A stretch of 40,049 nt of DNA, taken from Chloroflexota bacterium. Lineage in GTDB: Bacteria; Chloroflexota; Anaerolineae; UBA7937; B3-Chlor. Location: contig JAUWLF010000031.1 in assembly GCA_030613785.1 (NCBI GenBank), positions 1 to 40,049 of the forward strand, in the 5' to 3' direction. The notes below the pieces were generated by a model. That model did not search any database. It saw only the letters and a program-made list of their open reading frames with translations, and was not told the origin of the DNA. Position numbers and translations under genes: made by a program. This document shows positions 1-8,974 of this stretch, one piece after another (position 1 is the first letter of the stretch; each line of letters starts with the position of its first letter).

Positions 1-84
1 TGCACCGGCCCCCACCCCGTCGTATCCTGTTTGGGTACTCGACGCGCGTGCCTTGGTGGGCCGGGGGCTTTGCGGGGGATTGGA

Positions 85-391
85 GGGCTGGGGATGTGCG
101 AGGTGAGAAGCCATTGAGTCAGCCTCCCCTAACCCCTCCCATCGAGGGAGGGGAATGAAAGAGCCGGTTCTGGAGTGCCCTGCGCCTTGAGGGGGCAGTG
201 ACGGGCTGGGGATGTGCGAGCTGAGAAGCCATTGAGTCACCCTCCCCTAACCCCTCCCCTTGAGGGAGGGGAATGAAAGAGCCGGTACTGCAGTGCTCTG
301 CGCCTTGAGGGGGCAGTGACGGGCTGGGGATGTGCGAGGTGAGAAGCCATTGAGTCACCCTCCCCCAAGCCCCTCCCATCGAGGGAGGGGA
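85..391. repeat. 118-bp tandem repeat, about 2.6 copies
   Basis: Units begin at 85, 203 and 321 with the same start (GGGCTGGGGATGTGCGAG), so the period is exactly 118 bp; the third copy stops near 391. Copies 1 and 2 differ at only a handful of bases. Each unit contains a G/C hairpin with arms CCCCTCCC and GGGAGGGG. A piece resembling this hairpin half recurs near 1789-1808. The array fills the space before the first gene; the rest of 1-432 shows only an imperfect C-rich/G-rich inverted repeat at about 3-70 and no gene. Function unknown. Confidence 0.9.
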
Positions 392-432
392 GTCACGTAG
401 ACTGCACAGATTAGTCGAGAGCGAGGAGACAC

Positions 433-1557
433 ATGGTTACCTTTCAACCGTTTGAGATGGAACGAATGATGTCCAAGTGGGGGAACGTTGTCGAGTACAA
501 CCTCTCGGAGAGCGGCGTTCACCCCCTCAGCGTACGAGAACTCGTGGACGACCCGGCGGTCATGGAGCAACTGCTGACCACTACTCTGCACTACCCCGAG
601 GTCAACGGCATCCTCGAACTGAGAGAGCACATCGCGGCCCTCTACCCCGGGGCGACCCCAGACAACGTGCTGGTGACCGTTGGCTGTGTCGAGGCCAACT
701 TCATCACCCTTCAGACGCTAGTGTCGCCAGGGGAAGAGATCGTGGTCATGCTGCCCAACTATATGCAGATCTGGGGCGCGGCTCAGAATCTGGGCATCGA
801 GGTCAAAAGCTTCCATCTCCGACAAGACCTGGGCTGGGCTCCCGACCTGGATGAGCTGGAGGATGTGGTCTCGCAGAAGACCAGGCTGATCGCTGTGTGC
901 AACCCGAACAACCCCACCGGGTATATCTTGACTCAGGAGGAGATGGAGGCCATCGTGGCGGCAGCCGAGCGCGTGGGCGCCTGGTTGCTGTCTGACGAGG
1001 TCTACAGCGGGGCGGAACGCCTGACCGATGTTCAGGCGCCATCCTTCTGGGGGCGGTACGACAGGGTGTTGACCATGAACAGCCTCAGCAAGGCCTACGG
1101 GTTGCCGGGACTGCGGATTGGCTGGGTCGTGGGGCCGGTGGACACAGTGGACGACATCTGGGCGCGCCACGAATACGTCACCATCAGCGCCACTATGTTG
1201 TCGAACAAGCTGGCGGCCGTGGCCCTGTCGGCCCAGGTGCGACCTAGATTGATTCAGCGGGGACGTGACTACATCCGTCGGGGTTACCCTATCCTCGATG
1301 CCTGGCTGGAGAGTCACGAGGGCACTTTCAGCCTGGTCCCCCCACAGGCGGCGGCCATCGCCTACGTTCGGTATCACTTTGATGTGAACTCAACAGAGCT
1401 TGTGGAGCGCTTGATTGATGAGAAGAGCGTGTACATCGTGCCGGGGGACCACTTTGGCATGGATCGCTACCTTCGGATCAGCTTTGGTTTGCCTCACGAT
1501 TATCTCGAGGCGGGGCTGGACCGCATCCACGAGTTGATCGTGGAGTTGCAGAGGTGA
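433..1557 (+). CDS. Class I/II PLP-dependent aminotransferase
   Basis: A 374-residue fold-type I aminotransferase, the usual length for the family. Visible are the NPNNPTG motif (157-163), Asp188 and Tyr191 in SDEVYSG for the PLP ring, the Schiff-base lysine Lys220 in SLSKAYGLPGLRIGW, and Arg348 in YLRISFG for the substrate carboxylate. These show a complete catalytic set. The ATG is preceded by a GAGGAG-type SD. The substrate cannot be read from sequence; the neighbours (threonine dehydratase-like, RidA, ornithine transaminase-like) suggest amino-acid catabolism or interconversion. A near-copy of its last 13 codons lies 200 bp downstream. Expected to be cytoplasmic. Confidence 0.9.
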   Translation: MVTFQPFEMERMMSKWGNVVEYNLSESGVHPLSVRELVDDPAVMEQLLTTTLHYPEVNGILELREHIAALYPGATPDNVLVTVGCVEANFITLQTLVSPGEEIVVMLPNYMQIWGAAQNLGIEVKSFHLRQDLGWAPDLDELEDVVSQKTRLIAVCNPNNPTGYILTQEEMEAIVAAAERVGAWLLSDEVYSGAERLTDVQAPSFWGRYDRVLTMNSLSKAYGLPGLRIGWVVGPVDTVDDIWARHEYVTISATMLSNKLAAVALSAQVRPRLIQRGRDYIRRGYPILDAWLESHEGTFSLVPPQAAAIAYVRYHFDVNSTELVERLIDEKSVYIVPGDHFGMDRYLRISFGLPHDYLEAGLDRIHELIVELQR

Positions 1558-1610
1558 AGTGAGTGGGACGCTGATCGGGCCGGGATGAATTCCCTCGTTA
1601 GGAGCAAGGA

Positions 1611-1628
1611 AACCGGCTGAAGCCGGTT
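1611..1628. repeat. Palindromic hairpin repeat
   Basis: Perfect 7-bp arms AACCGGC and GCCGGTT around a TGAA loop. Just upstream, GGGATGAATTCCC (1582-1594) shares a 10-base core, inverted, with the repeat element near 35.5 kb. There is no T-run, so it reads as an interspersed REP-like repeat rather than a terminator. Confidence 0.6.
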
Positions 1629-1713
1629 GTGGAACGTGCTTTGAGCGCGCTTGGAGTCGGGTAGCGTGTGGTCTTCAACGCCACGCGAGGCAGAAGGCTG
1701 GGCCGGCTGGTAA

Positions 1714-1754
1714 TGGACCGCCTCCACGAGTTGATCGTCGAGGTACAAAGGTGA
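1714..1754 (+). pseudogene. Relic 3' end of a second aminotransferase
   Basis: The stretch encodes MDRLHELIVEVQR followed by TGA. It matches the C-terminus of the aminotransferase at 433-1557 (LDRIHELIVELQR, stop TGA), with about six mismatches in 44 bases that are mostly synonymous or conservative. It has no upstream open frame of its own. The simplest reading is the tail of a deleted tandem paralogue; a short local duplication is the alternative. Confidence 0.6.
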
Positions 1755-1850
1755 CGTATGTGCGAGGAGATCACCCTGCCCCGGTCCAAACATCCATCGA
1801 GGGAGAGAGGTGTGGGGTCAGAGGGTCGATTCTCAAATGGTGGTGAGACG

Positions 1851-2840
1851 GTGCCCACGCCTGATGTGACGGAGCGGGACATCCGACTGGCCAAGCAGAG
1901 GATCGCGTCCTTGGCCATAAGGACGCCCTTGATCCGCTCAGACCTGCTATCTGAGCGGGTTGGAGCCTCGGTCCACCTGAAGCTGGAGAGCCTCCAGCAG
2001 ACCGGATCGTTCAAGGTGCGCGGGGCCGCCAACAAGGTGCGCACCCTGAAGGCAAACGAGCGCGAACGTGGGATGATCACGGTGTCCACGGGCAACCACG
2101 GCCGGGCGGTAGCTCACGTGGCCAGACGATTGCACATCAAAGCCTTGATCTGCATGCCAGAGGGGGTCCCCAGGAACAAAGTCGATGCTATACAAAGCCT
2201 GGGTGCCGAGATAGTCGTCTCTGGCGAGACCTACGACGAGGCGGAGGAGCACGCCTTCCAGTTGGCGGCGGAGCGCGGCTTGACCATGCTCAACCCCTAC
2301 GACGATCCCTTGGTCATCGCTGGGCAGGGCACCATCGGTCTGGAGATACTGGCGGATCTACCCGAAGTTGACACCGTGTTGGTGCCCGTGGGGGGAGGAG
2401 GGCTGATGTCTGGCATCGGGCTAGCTCTGAAGTCGGCGAATGACCAAATCCGGCTGATAGGTGTTTCCATGGATCGCGCGCCCGTGATGTACCACAGCCT
2501 CAAGGCGGGGAAGCCGGTGCGGATGGCCGAGGAGGAGACCATCGCCGACGCCCTGGTGGGTGGCATCGGAGTGGACAACCAGTACACCTTCCGCCTGGCT
2601 CAGAGGCTCACGGACGACTTCGTTCTGGTCTCGGAGGACGAGATCGTCCAAGCCATGGCCTTTGCCCTGGAGAAGCTCCATCTGGTGGTGGAGGGCGGAG
2701 GAGCGGTGGGGATAGCGGCGCTTGTTCATGAGAAAGTGATCGAGCTGGGTCGCAACGTCGCGGTCGTCGTCAGCGGAGGCAATGTGGACGTATCTTCGCT
2801 CCTTAGGATGACCGAGGGTCGCAGTGCGGACGAGGGATGA
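1851..2840 (+). CDS. Threonine ammonia-lyase / serine-threonine dehydratase family
   Basis: A PLP fold-type II enzyme of about 329 residues, the size of short catabolic threonine dehydratases without a C-terminal ACT domain. The PLP lysine is Lys55 in SFKVRGAANK, and the phosphate-binding glycine loop GGGGL lies at about 181-185. The family deaminates Thr or Ser to a 2-oxoacid through an enamine/imine; the ridA gene two positions downstream fits, because RidA clears such imines. An in-frame ATG at 1758 exists, but its extra 31 residues run through repeat-like intergenic DNA and match nothing typical. The GTG at 1851, giving VPTPDVTERDIRLAKQRI, is therefore preferred. A hydroxy-amino-acid dehydratase of other specificity (EutB-like) is possible. 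Confidence 0.85.
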   Translation: MPTPDVTERDIRLAKQRIASLAIRTPLIRSDLLSERVGASVHLKLESLQQTGSFKVRGAANKVRTLKANERERGMITVSTGNHGRAVAHVARRLHIKALICMPEGVPRNKVDAIQSLGAEIVVSGETYDEAEEHAFQLAAERGLTMLNPYDDPLVIAGQGTIGLEILADLPEVDTVLVPVGGGGLMSGIGLALKSANDQIRLIGVSMDRAPVMYHSLKAGKPVRMAEEETIADALVGGIGVDNQYTFRLAQRLTDDFVLVSEDEIVQAMAFALEKLHLVVEGGGAVGIAALVHEKVIELGRNVAVVVSGGNVDVSSLLRMTEGRSADEG

Positions 2841-3004
2841 CCGCGAGGGAGCGAAGTTCCTGCCTGTCCGGAGGGCGCTGGGAGGCAAGTGCTGTGCTTG
2901 GAACGTGGAAGCCATTGTGGACTGGTTGAGTAGTTCCACCGACACGACGCGGGGCTACTCCACTGACTGGCCTCAGACCTGACAGCTTGCGAGGTTGTCC
3001 AAAC

Positions 3005-4039
3005 ATGAAACCCAGGGAACGCGTTTTCGCAGCGCTACAGCACCAAGAAGCGGATCGAGTGCCGAGGTTCGAGATCTGGATCGACGACGATGAACTGGTG
3101 GCTCACGTTGGTGATGGAGACCTGCAGAGGGCGCACGTCAACCTGGGGTTGGATTGCATCATCATCCCCAACCAGAACCCTCCAGGGAGCAACGCCTGGG
3201 GAGACGGGCTGGACGAGTGGGGGTGCATCTGGAAGAATGGTTGGTATGCCGATGGTGTGGTGGAGACGGAGGAGGACCTCAAGAGATTCACTCCGTCCCT
3301 CGACTACGTGGACGAGTACTTCGACCCCGTTCGTACGGAAGACGCGATGCAGCGATACCCAGATCACTGTTTCATCTACGGGTCCCACATCGGCCCTTTC
3401 ACGGCCGCGTATATGGCGATGGGCATGGAGCGCTTCTTCCCCAGCTTGTTCAAGCGGCCGGCCTTCGCGCGCAAGGTGATGGAGGCTCGTACTGAATGGT
3501 GCATCGCCATGTTCGACAGGGCAGCCAGCCTGGGGGCGGAAATCCTGGTTCTTGGCGATGATGCTGGCCACAAGGGAGGGCCAATGATCTCTCCCCAGAT
3601 GTGGCGAGAGTTCGTGCTACCCTATCATCGCCGCATCGTCGAGGCAGCGCGGGTCCCCGTGATATGGCACAGCGATGGGGATATCATCTCTTTGCTGCCG
3701 ATGGCCATCGAAGCGGGCTTCGTTGGAGTGCACTCGTTGGAGCCGGGTGCTGGGATGGACCTTGCGAAGCTCAAACGAGACTTCGGCGACGAGTTGGTCT
3801 TCATCGGTAACGTGGATACGGTTGTCCTGTGCGGCGATGACCTGGAGGCCGTCCGTGCCGAAGTGAGGCGATGCATGGAGCAGGGAGCGGCGGGCGGGGG
3901 CTACATGTTTGCCACCTGCAACAGCATCTTCGCGGGGATGAACCCCGCGGCGGTGGTGGAGATGTATCACTACGCAGGAGAGATAGGTCTCTACAAGGAC
4001 ATGCACTCGATAACCCGAGGTGACAGAGATTCCGAATAG
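3005..4039 (+). CDS. Uroporphyrinogen decarboxylase (URO-D) family protein
   Basis: A 344-residue protein with the typical family opening MKPRERVFAALQHQEADRVP and the conserved VIWHSDGD region around His222, followed by GVHSLEPGAGMDL and FIGNVDT. The URO-D superfamily contains haem-pathway decarboxylases and many corrinoid or cobalamin-dependent methyltransferases of the MtaA type. The surroundings are not a haem operon, so a methyltransferase-like or unknown catabolic role is more likely. The classical MtaA zinc motif HxC is not present here (it reads HSD). The ATG at 3005 has GAGGT nine bases upstream; a TTG at 2987 would add six residues. ridA follows after 14 bp, so the two are probably co-transcribed. 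Confidence 0.8.
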   Translation: MKPRERVFAALQHQEADRVPRFEIWIDDDELVAHVGDGDLQRAHVNLGLDCIIIPNQNPPGSNAWGDGLDEWGCIWKNGWYADGVVETEEDLKRFTPSLDYVDEYFDPVRTEDAMQRYPDHCFIYGSHIGPFTAAYMAMGMERFFPSLFKRPAFARKVMEARTEWCIAMFDRAASLGAEILVLGDDAGHKGGPMISPQMWREFVLPYHRRIVEAARVPVIWHSDGDIISLLPMAIEAGFVGVHSLEPGAGMDLAKLKRDFGDELVFIGNVDTVVLCGDDLEAVRAEVRRCMEQGAAGGGYMFATCNSIFAGMNPAAVVEMYHYAGEIGLYKDMHSITRGDRDSE

Positions 4040-4053
4040 CAAGGAGGATATCC

Positions 4054-4434
4054 ATGGATCGCATCATCGTATCAACCCAGAAGGCACCGCCGGCCATAGG
4101 TCCCTATTCCCAGGCTGTGATCGCCGGAGATCTGGTCTTCACGGCTGGTGTCCTTCCCGTCGACCCTGAGAGCGGGCAGGTCGTGGGAGAGGACATCACC
4201 GAACAGACCGGACAGGCGATCAGCAATCTAGAGAGTATCCTCGAGGCGGCGGGAAGCTCACTGTATCAGGTGGTGAAAACAACGGTGTTCCTGGCAGACA
4301 TGGGCAACTTCGCGGCGATGAATGCGGTCTATGAGGAGTTCTTCGCCTCGAATCCACCTGCCCGCTCAACAGTTGAGGTGGGGCCGTTGGCCAAAGGGGC
4401 TCTGCTTCAGATAGACGCCATCGCGGTGAGGTGA
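4054..4434 (+). CDS. ridA: RidA family reactive intermediate/imine deaminase
   Basis: A 126-residue YjgF/YER057c/UK114 protein, the full normal length. The N-terminal IGPYSQAV motif, the conserved Arg104 in PPARSTVEV (binds the carboxylate of the imine) and the C-terminal VEIDAIAV-type strand (here LQIDAIAVR) are all present. RidA hydrolyses 2-aminoacrylate and related imines released by PLP dehydratases, which matches the threonine dehydratase-like gene upstream. A very strong SD (AAGGAGG) precedes the ATG, and the gene lies 14 bp after the URO-D gene in a likely operon. It acts in the cytoplasm as a trimer in characterised members. Confidence 0.95.
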   Translation: MDRIIVSTQKAPPAIGPYSQAVIAGDLVFTAGVLPVDPESGQVVGEDITEQTGQAISNLESILEAAGSSLYQVVKTTVFLADMGNFAAMNAVYEEFFASNPPARSTVEVGPLAKGALLQIDAIAVR

Positions 4435-4458
4435 CTGAGGATCTGTCACTCCGACCAG

Positions 4459-4524
4459 AGGTGCACTGTGCATGGTGACAAGGGTTGCTGAGTCGGCAGG
4501 CCACTTTGCCGCGGTGCACCTTTT
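4459..4524 (+). terminator. Structured hairpin with T-run after ridA
   Basis: Outer arms AGGTGCAC (4459-4466) and GTGCACCT (4514-4521) pair perfectly and run straight into four Ts. An inner hairpin CGGCA/TGCCG sits at about 4494-4512. It lies 25 bp after the ridA stop and could end that operon. The long interior makes it unusual for a plain intrinsic terminator; a small structured RNA element is possible. Confidence 0.45.
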
Positions 4525-4658
4525 GAGGCGTGCTAGGTTATGGCACGTATTCACGCTCATACGCTTGAGGGGCGATCTCCTGAGCCCATCGACAGGAGGC
4601 AGCCACTGGTGTCGCAGATGGAACTGAGAAACACCTGGCATTAGCGAGTGGAGGATAC

Positions 4659-5861
4659 ATGAAGACGGAGGAGTACGTCGCCCTGGAGGATAGATACAAT
4701 GCACACAACTACCAGCCGCTGGATGTTGTGCTGGAGCGAGGCGAGGGCGTCTGGGTTTGGGACGTGGAGGGTAACCGCTACCTGGACTGTCTGAGCTCCT
4801 ATTCCGCCATCAACCAGGGACATGCGCACCCGCGCATTCGCCAAGCGATGGTCGAGCAGGCAGCCAGGCTAACCCTGACCGGCCGGGCTTTCCGCAACGA
4901 CCAGTTGCCGCTCCTGGCCAAGGAGTTGTGCGAACTAACGGGCTACGAAATGATGCTGCCCATGAACACCGGAGCCGAAGCGGTGGAGACAGCGCTCAAA
5001 GCCGCTCGGAAATGGGGCTACATGGTCAAGGGTGTGCCCGACGGTCGCGCAGAGGTCATCACCTGCGCGGGCAACTTTCACGGGCGCACCATCACCATCG
5101 TTGGCTTCTCCACAGAAGAGCAATACAGAGATGGCTTTGGCCCCTTCACGCCTGGGTTCATTACTGTCCCGTACGGAGACGCCGATGCCTTCGAGGGGGC
5201 CATCACTCCCCACACCGTAGCCTTCATGGTGGAACCCATTCAGGGTGAGGGCGGCGTCGTTGTGCCGCCCGAGGGATACCTGAGGCGGGCGCGGGACTTG
5301 TGCGATGAGTACGAAATCCTGCTGATCGCCGATGAGATCCAGACGGGACTGGGTCGCACGGGGAAGCTCTTTGGCTGCGACTGGGAAAGCGTGCGGCCCG
5401 ATCTGGTGACCATCGGCAAGGCGCTCTCGGGAGGCTTCTACCCGGTGTCGGCCGTCTTGGGCGATCGTGACACACTGGGGCTATTCAAGCCTGGTGACCA
5501 CGGCTCGACCTTCGGCGGTAATCCCCTGGCGGCGGCCATCGCTCGGGAGGCGGTGAAGGTGCTGGTGGACGAGGGCCTGATCGAGAATGCCAGGATACAG
5601 GGTGACTACCTGCTAGGTCGTCTGGCCCGTATCGAGAGCGACTACATCGCCGAGGTGAGGGGGCGGGGGTTGCTCACCGGCGTGGAACTGAAGGCGGAAG
5701 CGCGTGGTGCGCGGCGCTTCGCTGAGGCCCTGAAGGACGAGGGCCTGCTCTGCAAAGAGACCCACGAGAACGTCCTTCGGTTCGCGCCGCCGTTGGTGAT
5801 CACGCGCGAGGAACTGGACTGGGGGCTCGAGAGAATCGAGAAAGTGCTCACAGGGCTGTAG
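4659..5861 (+). CDS. rocD: Ornithine--oxo-acid transaminase-like class III aminotransferase
   Basis: A 400-residue class III (fold type I) aminotransferase. Diagnostic regions are [19 protein letters not shown] for PLP phosphate binding, [35 protein letters not shown] with the cofactor aspartate, and Lys254 in [18 protein letters not shown] as the Schiff-base lysine. The order and wording match ornithine delta-aminotransferases, which turn ornithine plus 2-oxoglutarate into glutamate semialdehyde and glutamate. GGAGG lies four bases before the ATG. The amidinotransferase gene 11 kb downstream would release ornithine, a possible link. Related acetylornithine or lysine transaminases share these motifs, so the exact substrate is not proven. 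Confidence 0.87.
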   Translation: MKTEEYVALEDRYNAHNYQPLDVVLERGEGVWVWDVEGNRYLDCLSSYSAINQGHAHPRIRQAMVEQAARLTLTGRAFRNDQLPLLAKELCELTGYEMMLPMNTGAEAVETALKAARKWGYMVKGVPDGRAEVITCAGNFHGRTITIVGFSTEEQYRDGFGPFTPGFITVPYGDADAFEGAITPHTVAFMVEPIQGEGGVVVPPEGYLRRARDLCDEYEILLIADEIQTGLGRTGKLFGCDWESVRPDLVTIGKALSGGFYPVSAVLGDRDTLGLFKPGDHGSTFGGNPLAAAIAREAVKVLVDEGLIENARIQGDYLLGRLARIESDYIAEVRGRGLLTGVELKAEARGARRFAEALKDEGLLCKETHENVLRFAPPLVITREELDWGLERIEKVLTGL

Positions 5862-5965
5862 GCTGCGCAGAGGGACATGAACGGCAGCCCTTGCGGGAGA
5901 TACGTGTCAGAGCGACAGTCCACTTTCCTTGATCACCAGTCACAAGTGTCCAGGAGGCCGTAGCC

Positions 5966-7177
5966 TTGAATGAAAGTCTTGAAGCCAATCTAGCTAACGT
6001 CGGTGATCGCTATGGCGCCGAGATGATCTCGTTCTGCCAGAGGCTCGTCCAGACGCCCAGTCTGCCAGGCCAGGAGGGCGACGTGGCCCGGTTAGTGGCC
6101 CTCGAGATGGAAGGGCTTGGCTACGACGAGGTGCGGAGCGATAGCTGGGGGAACGTGGTCGGCCTGCTGCGGGGGCAGGGAACGGGCCGCTCGGTGATGT
6201 TCAATGGCCACATGGACCACGTGGATCCGGGGAACGCCAGGGAGTGGCCTTATCCTCCCTATGGCGGCGAGATCCACGATGGGCGGCTGTGGGGTCGGGG
6301 CGCAGCCGACATGAAAGGTCCGCTCGCAGCCATGATCCATGCTGGCGGTATCTTGGCGCGGGAGGGGAGGCGGCCCCCGGGTGATTTGTACGTCGCCGCG
6401 GTGGTGCAGGAGGAGGTCGGCGGGCTAGGGACGCAGAAGCTGCTTCAGACGGTTCGCGCCGACCTGGCCGTGGTCGGCGAGGCCAGCAGCAACCAGTTGG
6501 CCCGGGGACACCGTGGAAGGATAGAGCTGGTGGCGCGCGTGAGGGGAAGATCGGTGCACGCGAGTGTGCCCCACGAGGGTGTGAACCCCCACGCTGTGCT
6601 GGCGCGGTTCGTGCAGCGATTGGAGACGCTGGACCTGGCTCAAGATGTGACCTTCGGTGCCTCTACTGTGGCACCAACGTTGTACCTGACCGACCAGCAA
6701 AGCAGCAACGTCCTGCCAGGCGAAGCCAGACTGCATCTGGACTGGCGCAACATCCCCGGCGAGACGCCGGAAGAGGTGCTGTCCCAACTCCGGCCGTTGC
6801 TGGACGAATGTGTCGCTGAAGTGGAGGGCAGCGCGGGTGAGTTGGTGTTACACACCCACGACCTTTGCACCTACACCGGCCAGAGCGAGTCGTTGCCCGC
6901 TGTCTTTCCCTCCTTTGGCCTGGAGGCCGATCACCCTCTGGTACGGAATGGACAGCGCATCCTGGCCAGCGCTCTGTCTCGTCCGGTGGACGTGGTCATC
7001 TGGCGGTTTGCCACTGACGGAGGTCACCTGATGGCGGCTGGTGTTCCCACCATAGGGTTTGGGCCGGCGGAAGCCCACCTGCTGCACACCGTGGGGGAGA
7101 ATGTGCCGGTGGAGATGTTGGTGGAAGGGCTGATGGGATACACTGCGCTGGCTCTGGAACTGGGAAGGGGGCACTGA
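5966..7177 (+). CDS. M20 family metallo-hydrolase (YgeY/ArgE/DapE-like)
   Basis: A 403-residue M20 di-zinc hydrolase. Metal and catalytic residues are visible in order: GHMDHVDPG (His82, Asp84), WGRGAADMKG (bridging Asp115), VVQEEVGGLG (Glu149 base, Glu150), VGEAS, and the C-terminal His in EAHLLHTVGENV. The family removes acyl groups from amino acids or cleaves small peptides and cyclic ureido compounds; the RFATDGGH region recalls YgeY-type enzymes. The start is TTG at 5966 with an ideal SD (AGGAGG, 5952-5957); the nearby ATG at 5970 is out of frame. It follows the ornithine transaminase-like gene by about 100 bp. An N-acyl-ornithine or related substrate would fit the context but is inference. 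Confidence 0.87.
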   Translation: MNESLEANLANVGDRYGAEMISFCQRLVQTPSLPGQEGDVARLVALEMEGLGYDEVRSDSWGNVVGLLRGQGTGRSVMFNGHMDHVDPGNAREWPYPPYGGEIHDGRLWGRGAADMKGPLAAMIHAGGILAREGRRPPGDLYVAAVVQEEVGGLGTQKLLQTVRADLAVVGEASSNQLARGHRGRIELVARVRGRSVHASVPHEGVNPHAVLARFVQRLETLDLAQDVTFGASTVAPTLYLTDQQSSNVLPGEARLHLDWRNIPGETPEEVLSQLRPLLDECVAEVEGSAGELVLHTHDLCTYTGQSESLPAVFPSFGLEADHPLVRNGQRILASALSRPVDVVIWRFATDGGHLMAAGVPTIGFGPAEAHLLHTVGENVPVEMLVEGLMGYTALALELGRGH

Positions 7178-7594
7178 AGGGCGGAGCAGAAGATCTGCTG
7201 TGTCCAGCCCATCGGGCAGCGTGACGGTGAGGCCGCAGGAGATGGATGTCCCGCACTATACTGCTTCGACAAGGCTCGCCCTGCGCATCGGGGTGAGCTT
7301 TTCTAGTTGGCCACTTCGGCTGAGGGCTGGTCTCGCGCGGGCGTATCCGACCCATCTTCCACGGACGGTACAGGGGGACCTGAGCCTGCCTGGCGTACGC
7401 AGTGAGAAGGGCATCTGAAGGTCTCTCGCTCCTGCAATGAGTTCGGCATCGTCGGCGGACCATGCATTGAGCAAATGGCGCAGGCAAGGAAAGCTTGAGT
7501 AAGGTGGAACCTCACTAGCCTTCAGTTCGTCTAAGGTATAGTAGGGCACAGTCGGCTCGCGACAACAAGGGGAACGGACAGAGGGGGCGGTGAG
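7178..7594. other. Intergenic region, no supported gene
   Basis: These 417 bases separate the M20 hydrolase from the lipoprotein gene. I see no RNA gene, no strong terminator and only a weak -10-like TATAGT at 7537-7542. A 97-codon open frame on the - strand (7256-7549) lacks an SD and is not accepted. Confidence 0.5.
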
Positions 7595-8680
7595 ATGAAC
7601 AAGGCGTCCTTTGCTGCACTAACGATCACTGCCTTGCTGGCGGTACCGCTCACGGCCTGCAACCTGCCGGCTCTGGGGCCGACCTTCACGCCGTCGTTGT
7701 CGACACCCGCTCCCGTGCCCTTGACACCTGCCCCTCTGCCACCCACGCCCACGGCAGAGGTCATCTGGTCCAAACACACCAACTCCACCACCGGCCTCTC
7801 CATGTGGTACCCTGATGCCTGGGCCTACGAGGAGTTCGTGGAGGAGGTCATTTTTGCCAGTTCGCCTGAGATCATCAGGGGAACGGAACTGGAAAGCGGG
7901 GCAGCCATGATGGTGACCCGCAGCGACCTAGAAGGCCCGCCAACGTTGGATGAGCTGGTTCAGACGACGGTTTCTGAACTGTACTTCGACAAGGTCGAGG
8001 TCAGTGACCTCAAGCCTCGGACCATTGGTGGGCACGACGGTATCTTGGTCACTCTGGAGGGCAGTCCTGAGGGTAGCGACGTCTCGATGAGGGGCTTCGT
8101 CGCTGCCGCCGAACACAACGGTTGGGGTTACCTCTTCATGGCAGCGTCGATACGTGATGAATGGGCTGAGTACGGACCGATTCTGGAACGGATGCTGGGT
8201 AGCGTTGACTTCCAGTGTATTGAGCCTGTTTACACCAGCCCAACTTTGGGCCTCTCCATCAAGTATCCTGAGGGCTGGATCTTCGAGGAGCAGGGAGAGC
8301 AGGTGATCTTTGGCACTTCGGAGGAGATCATCACAGGCGCGGAATTCGACACCGGCTCAGCGATGCTGGTGATCGGCAACGAGTTAGAGGATGGTCTGGC
8401 GTTTGAAGGAATGATGGAGATGATTCTATCCGAACTCTCGTCCGAGGAAATCGTGACCGGCGATCGAAAACCAACAACCGTTGGTGGGCAGGATGGGATC
8501 ATCATCTACTTTGAAGGAACTCCAGCCGAAGACGTCACAGTGAGAGGGTTCCTGGCCGCCGTCGAACACTGCAAACGGGGTTATCTCTTCGTAGGATTCT
8601 CAGTGCTGGACGAATGGTCGGAGTTCGGCTCTGATCTCCAGGCCATGTTGGACAGCGTGCAGTTCACAAAGGGGTGGTGA
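7595..8680 (+). CDS. Lipoprotein with two tandem homologous domains
   Basis: A 361-residue secreted protein. The first 21 residues form a lipoprotein signal peptide with lipobox LTAC (Cys22). A Pro/Thr-rich linker (about 23-55) follows, then two copies of a domain of about 145 residues. Both copies share the same landmarks: TGLSMWYPDAW versus LGLSIKYPEGW, VIFASSPEII versus VIFGTSEEII, IGGHDGI versus VGGQDGI, and RDEWAEYGPIL versus LDEWSEFGSDL. The domain resembles PsbP-like lipoprotein domains common in Chloroflexota-type genomes, but I cannot assign a function. It should be anchored outside the cytoplasmic membrane. The duplication is clear at protein level. Confidence 0.85.
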   Translation: MNKASFAALTITALLAVPLTACNLPALGPTFTPSLSTPAPVPLTPAPLPPTPTAEVIWSKHTNSTTGLSMWYPDAWAYEEFVEEVIFASSPEIIRGTELESGAAMMVTRSDLEGPPTLDELVQTTVSELYFDKVEVSDLKPRTIGGHDGILVTLEGSPEGSDVSMRGFVAAAEHNGWGYLFMAASIRDEWAEYGPILERMLGSVDFQCIEPVYTSPTLGLSIKYPEGWIFEEQGEQVIFGTSEEIITGAEFDTGSAMLVIGNELEDGLAFEGMMEMILSELSSEEIVTGDRKPTTVGGQDGIIIYFEGTPAEDVTVRGFLAAVEHCKRGYLFVGFSVLDEWSEFGSDLQAMLDSVQFTKGW

Positions 8681-8840
8681 GAATCTCAACCGTGTGTCTC
8701 GACCCCGACGGCAGGGCGATCGACTCACACTTGACACCCATCCTCAGTCATCACGCCTATGAGGGCTGAGTCCTCGCTCTTTGCATCCGCCGGTTTTCCG
8801 CGACTGTGTGGCTCTTGTTCCTCGATCAGTCTTGTCCCAC

Positions 8841-8869
8841 TTGAGATGACCGCAGCGATAGGCTACAAT
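8841..8869 (+). promoter_or_regulatory. Sigma70-type promoter of gcvPA
   Basis: TTGAGA (8841-8846), a 17-base spacer and TACAAT (8864-8869) match the sigma70 consensus well. It lies about 105 bp upstream of the preferred gcvPA start and inside the longer open frame, which argues against a start at 8759. Confidence 0.7.
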
Positions 8870-8974
8870 GGTCAGAGGCCCACGGGCTGTTGGCCGGCGG
8901 CGGTGGGCACGCGTCGTCTGAGCATACGAAGCGGCAAAGGACGAGGCGCTGAAAGATTGGTGGAGGATTGGCGT

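Noticed and set aside
85..391. CRISPR array
   Set aside because: The repeats abut with no unique spacers and the unit is 118 bp; no cas genes nearby.
1758..1850. Upstream ATG start for the threonine dehydratase-like gene
   Set aside because: The added residues run through repeat-like intergenic sequence and are absent from family N-termini.
7256..7549. 97-codon - strand frame (MPYYTLDELKASEV...)
   Set aside because: GTG start without an SD and no recognisable domain; it lies in the gap upstream of the lipoprotein gene.
8759..8974. 72-codon upstream extension of gcvPA
   Set aside because: It contains the promoter at 8841-8869 and does not resemble GcvPA N-termini; the ATG at 8975 has a good SD.
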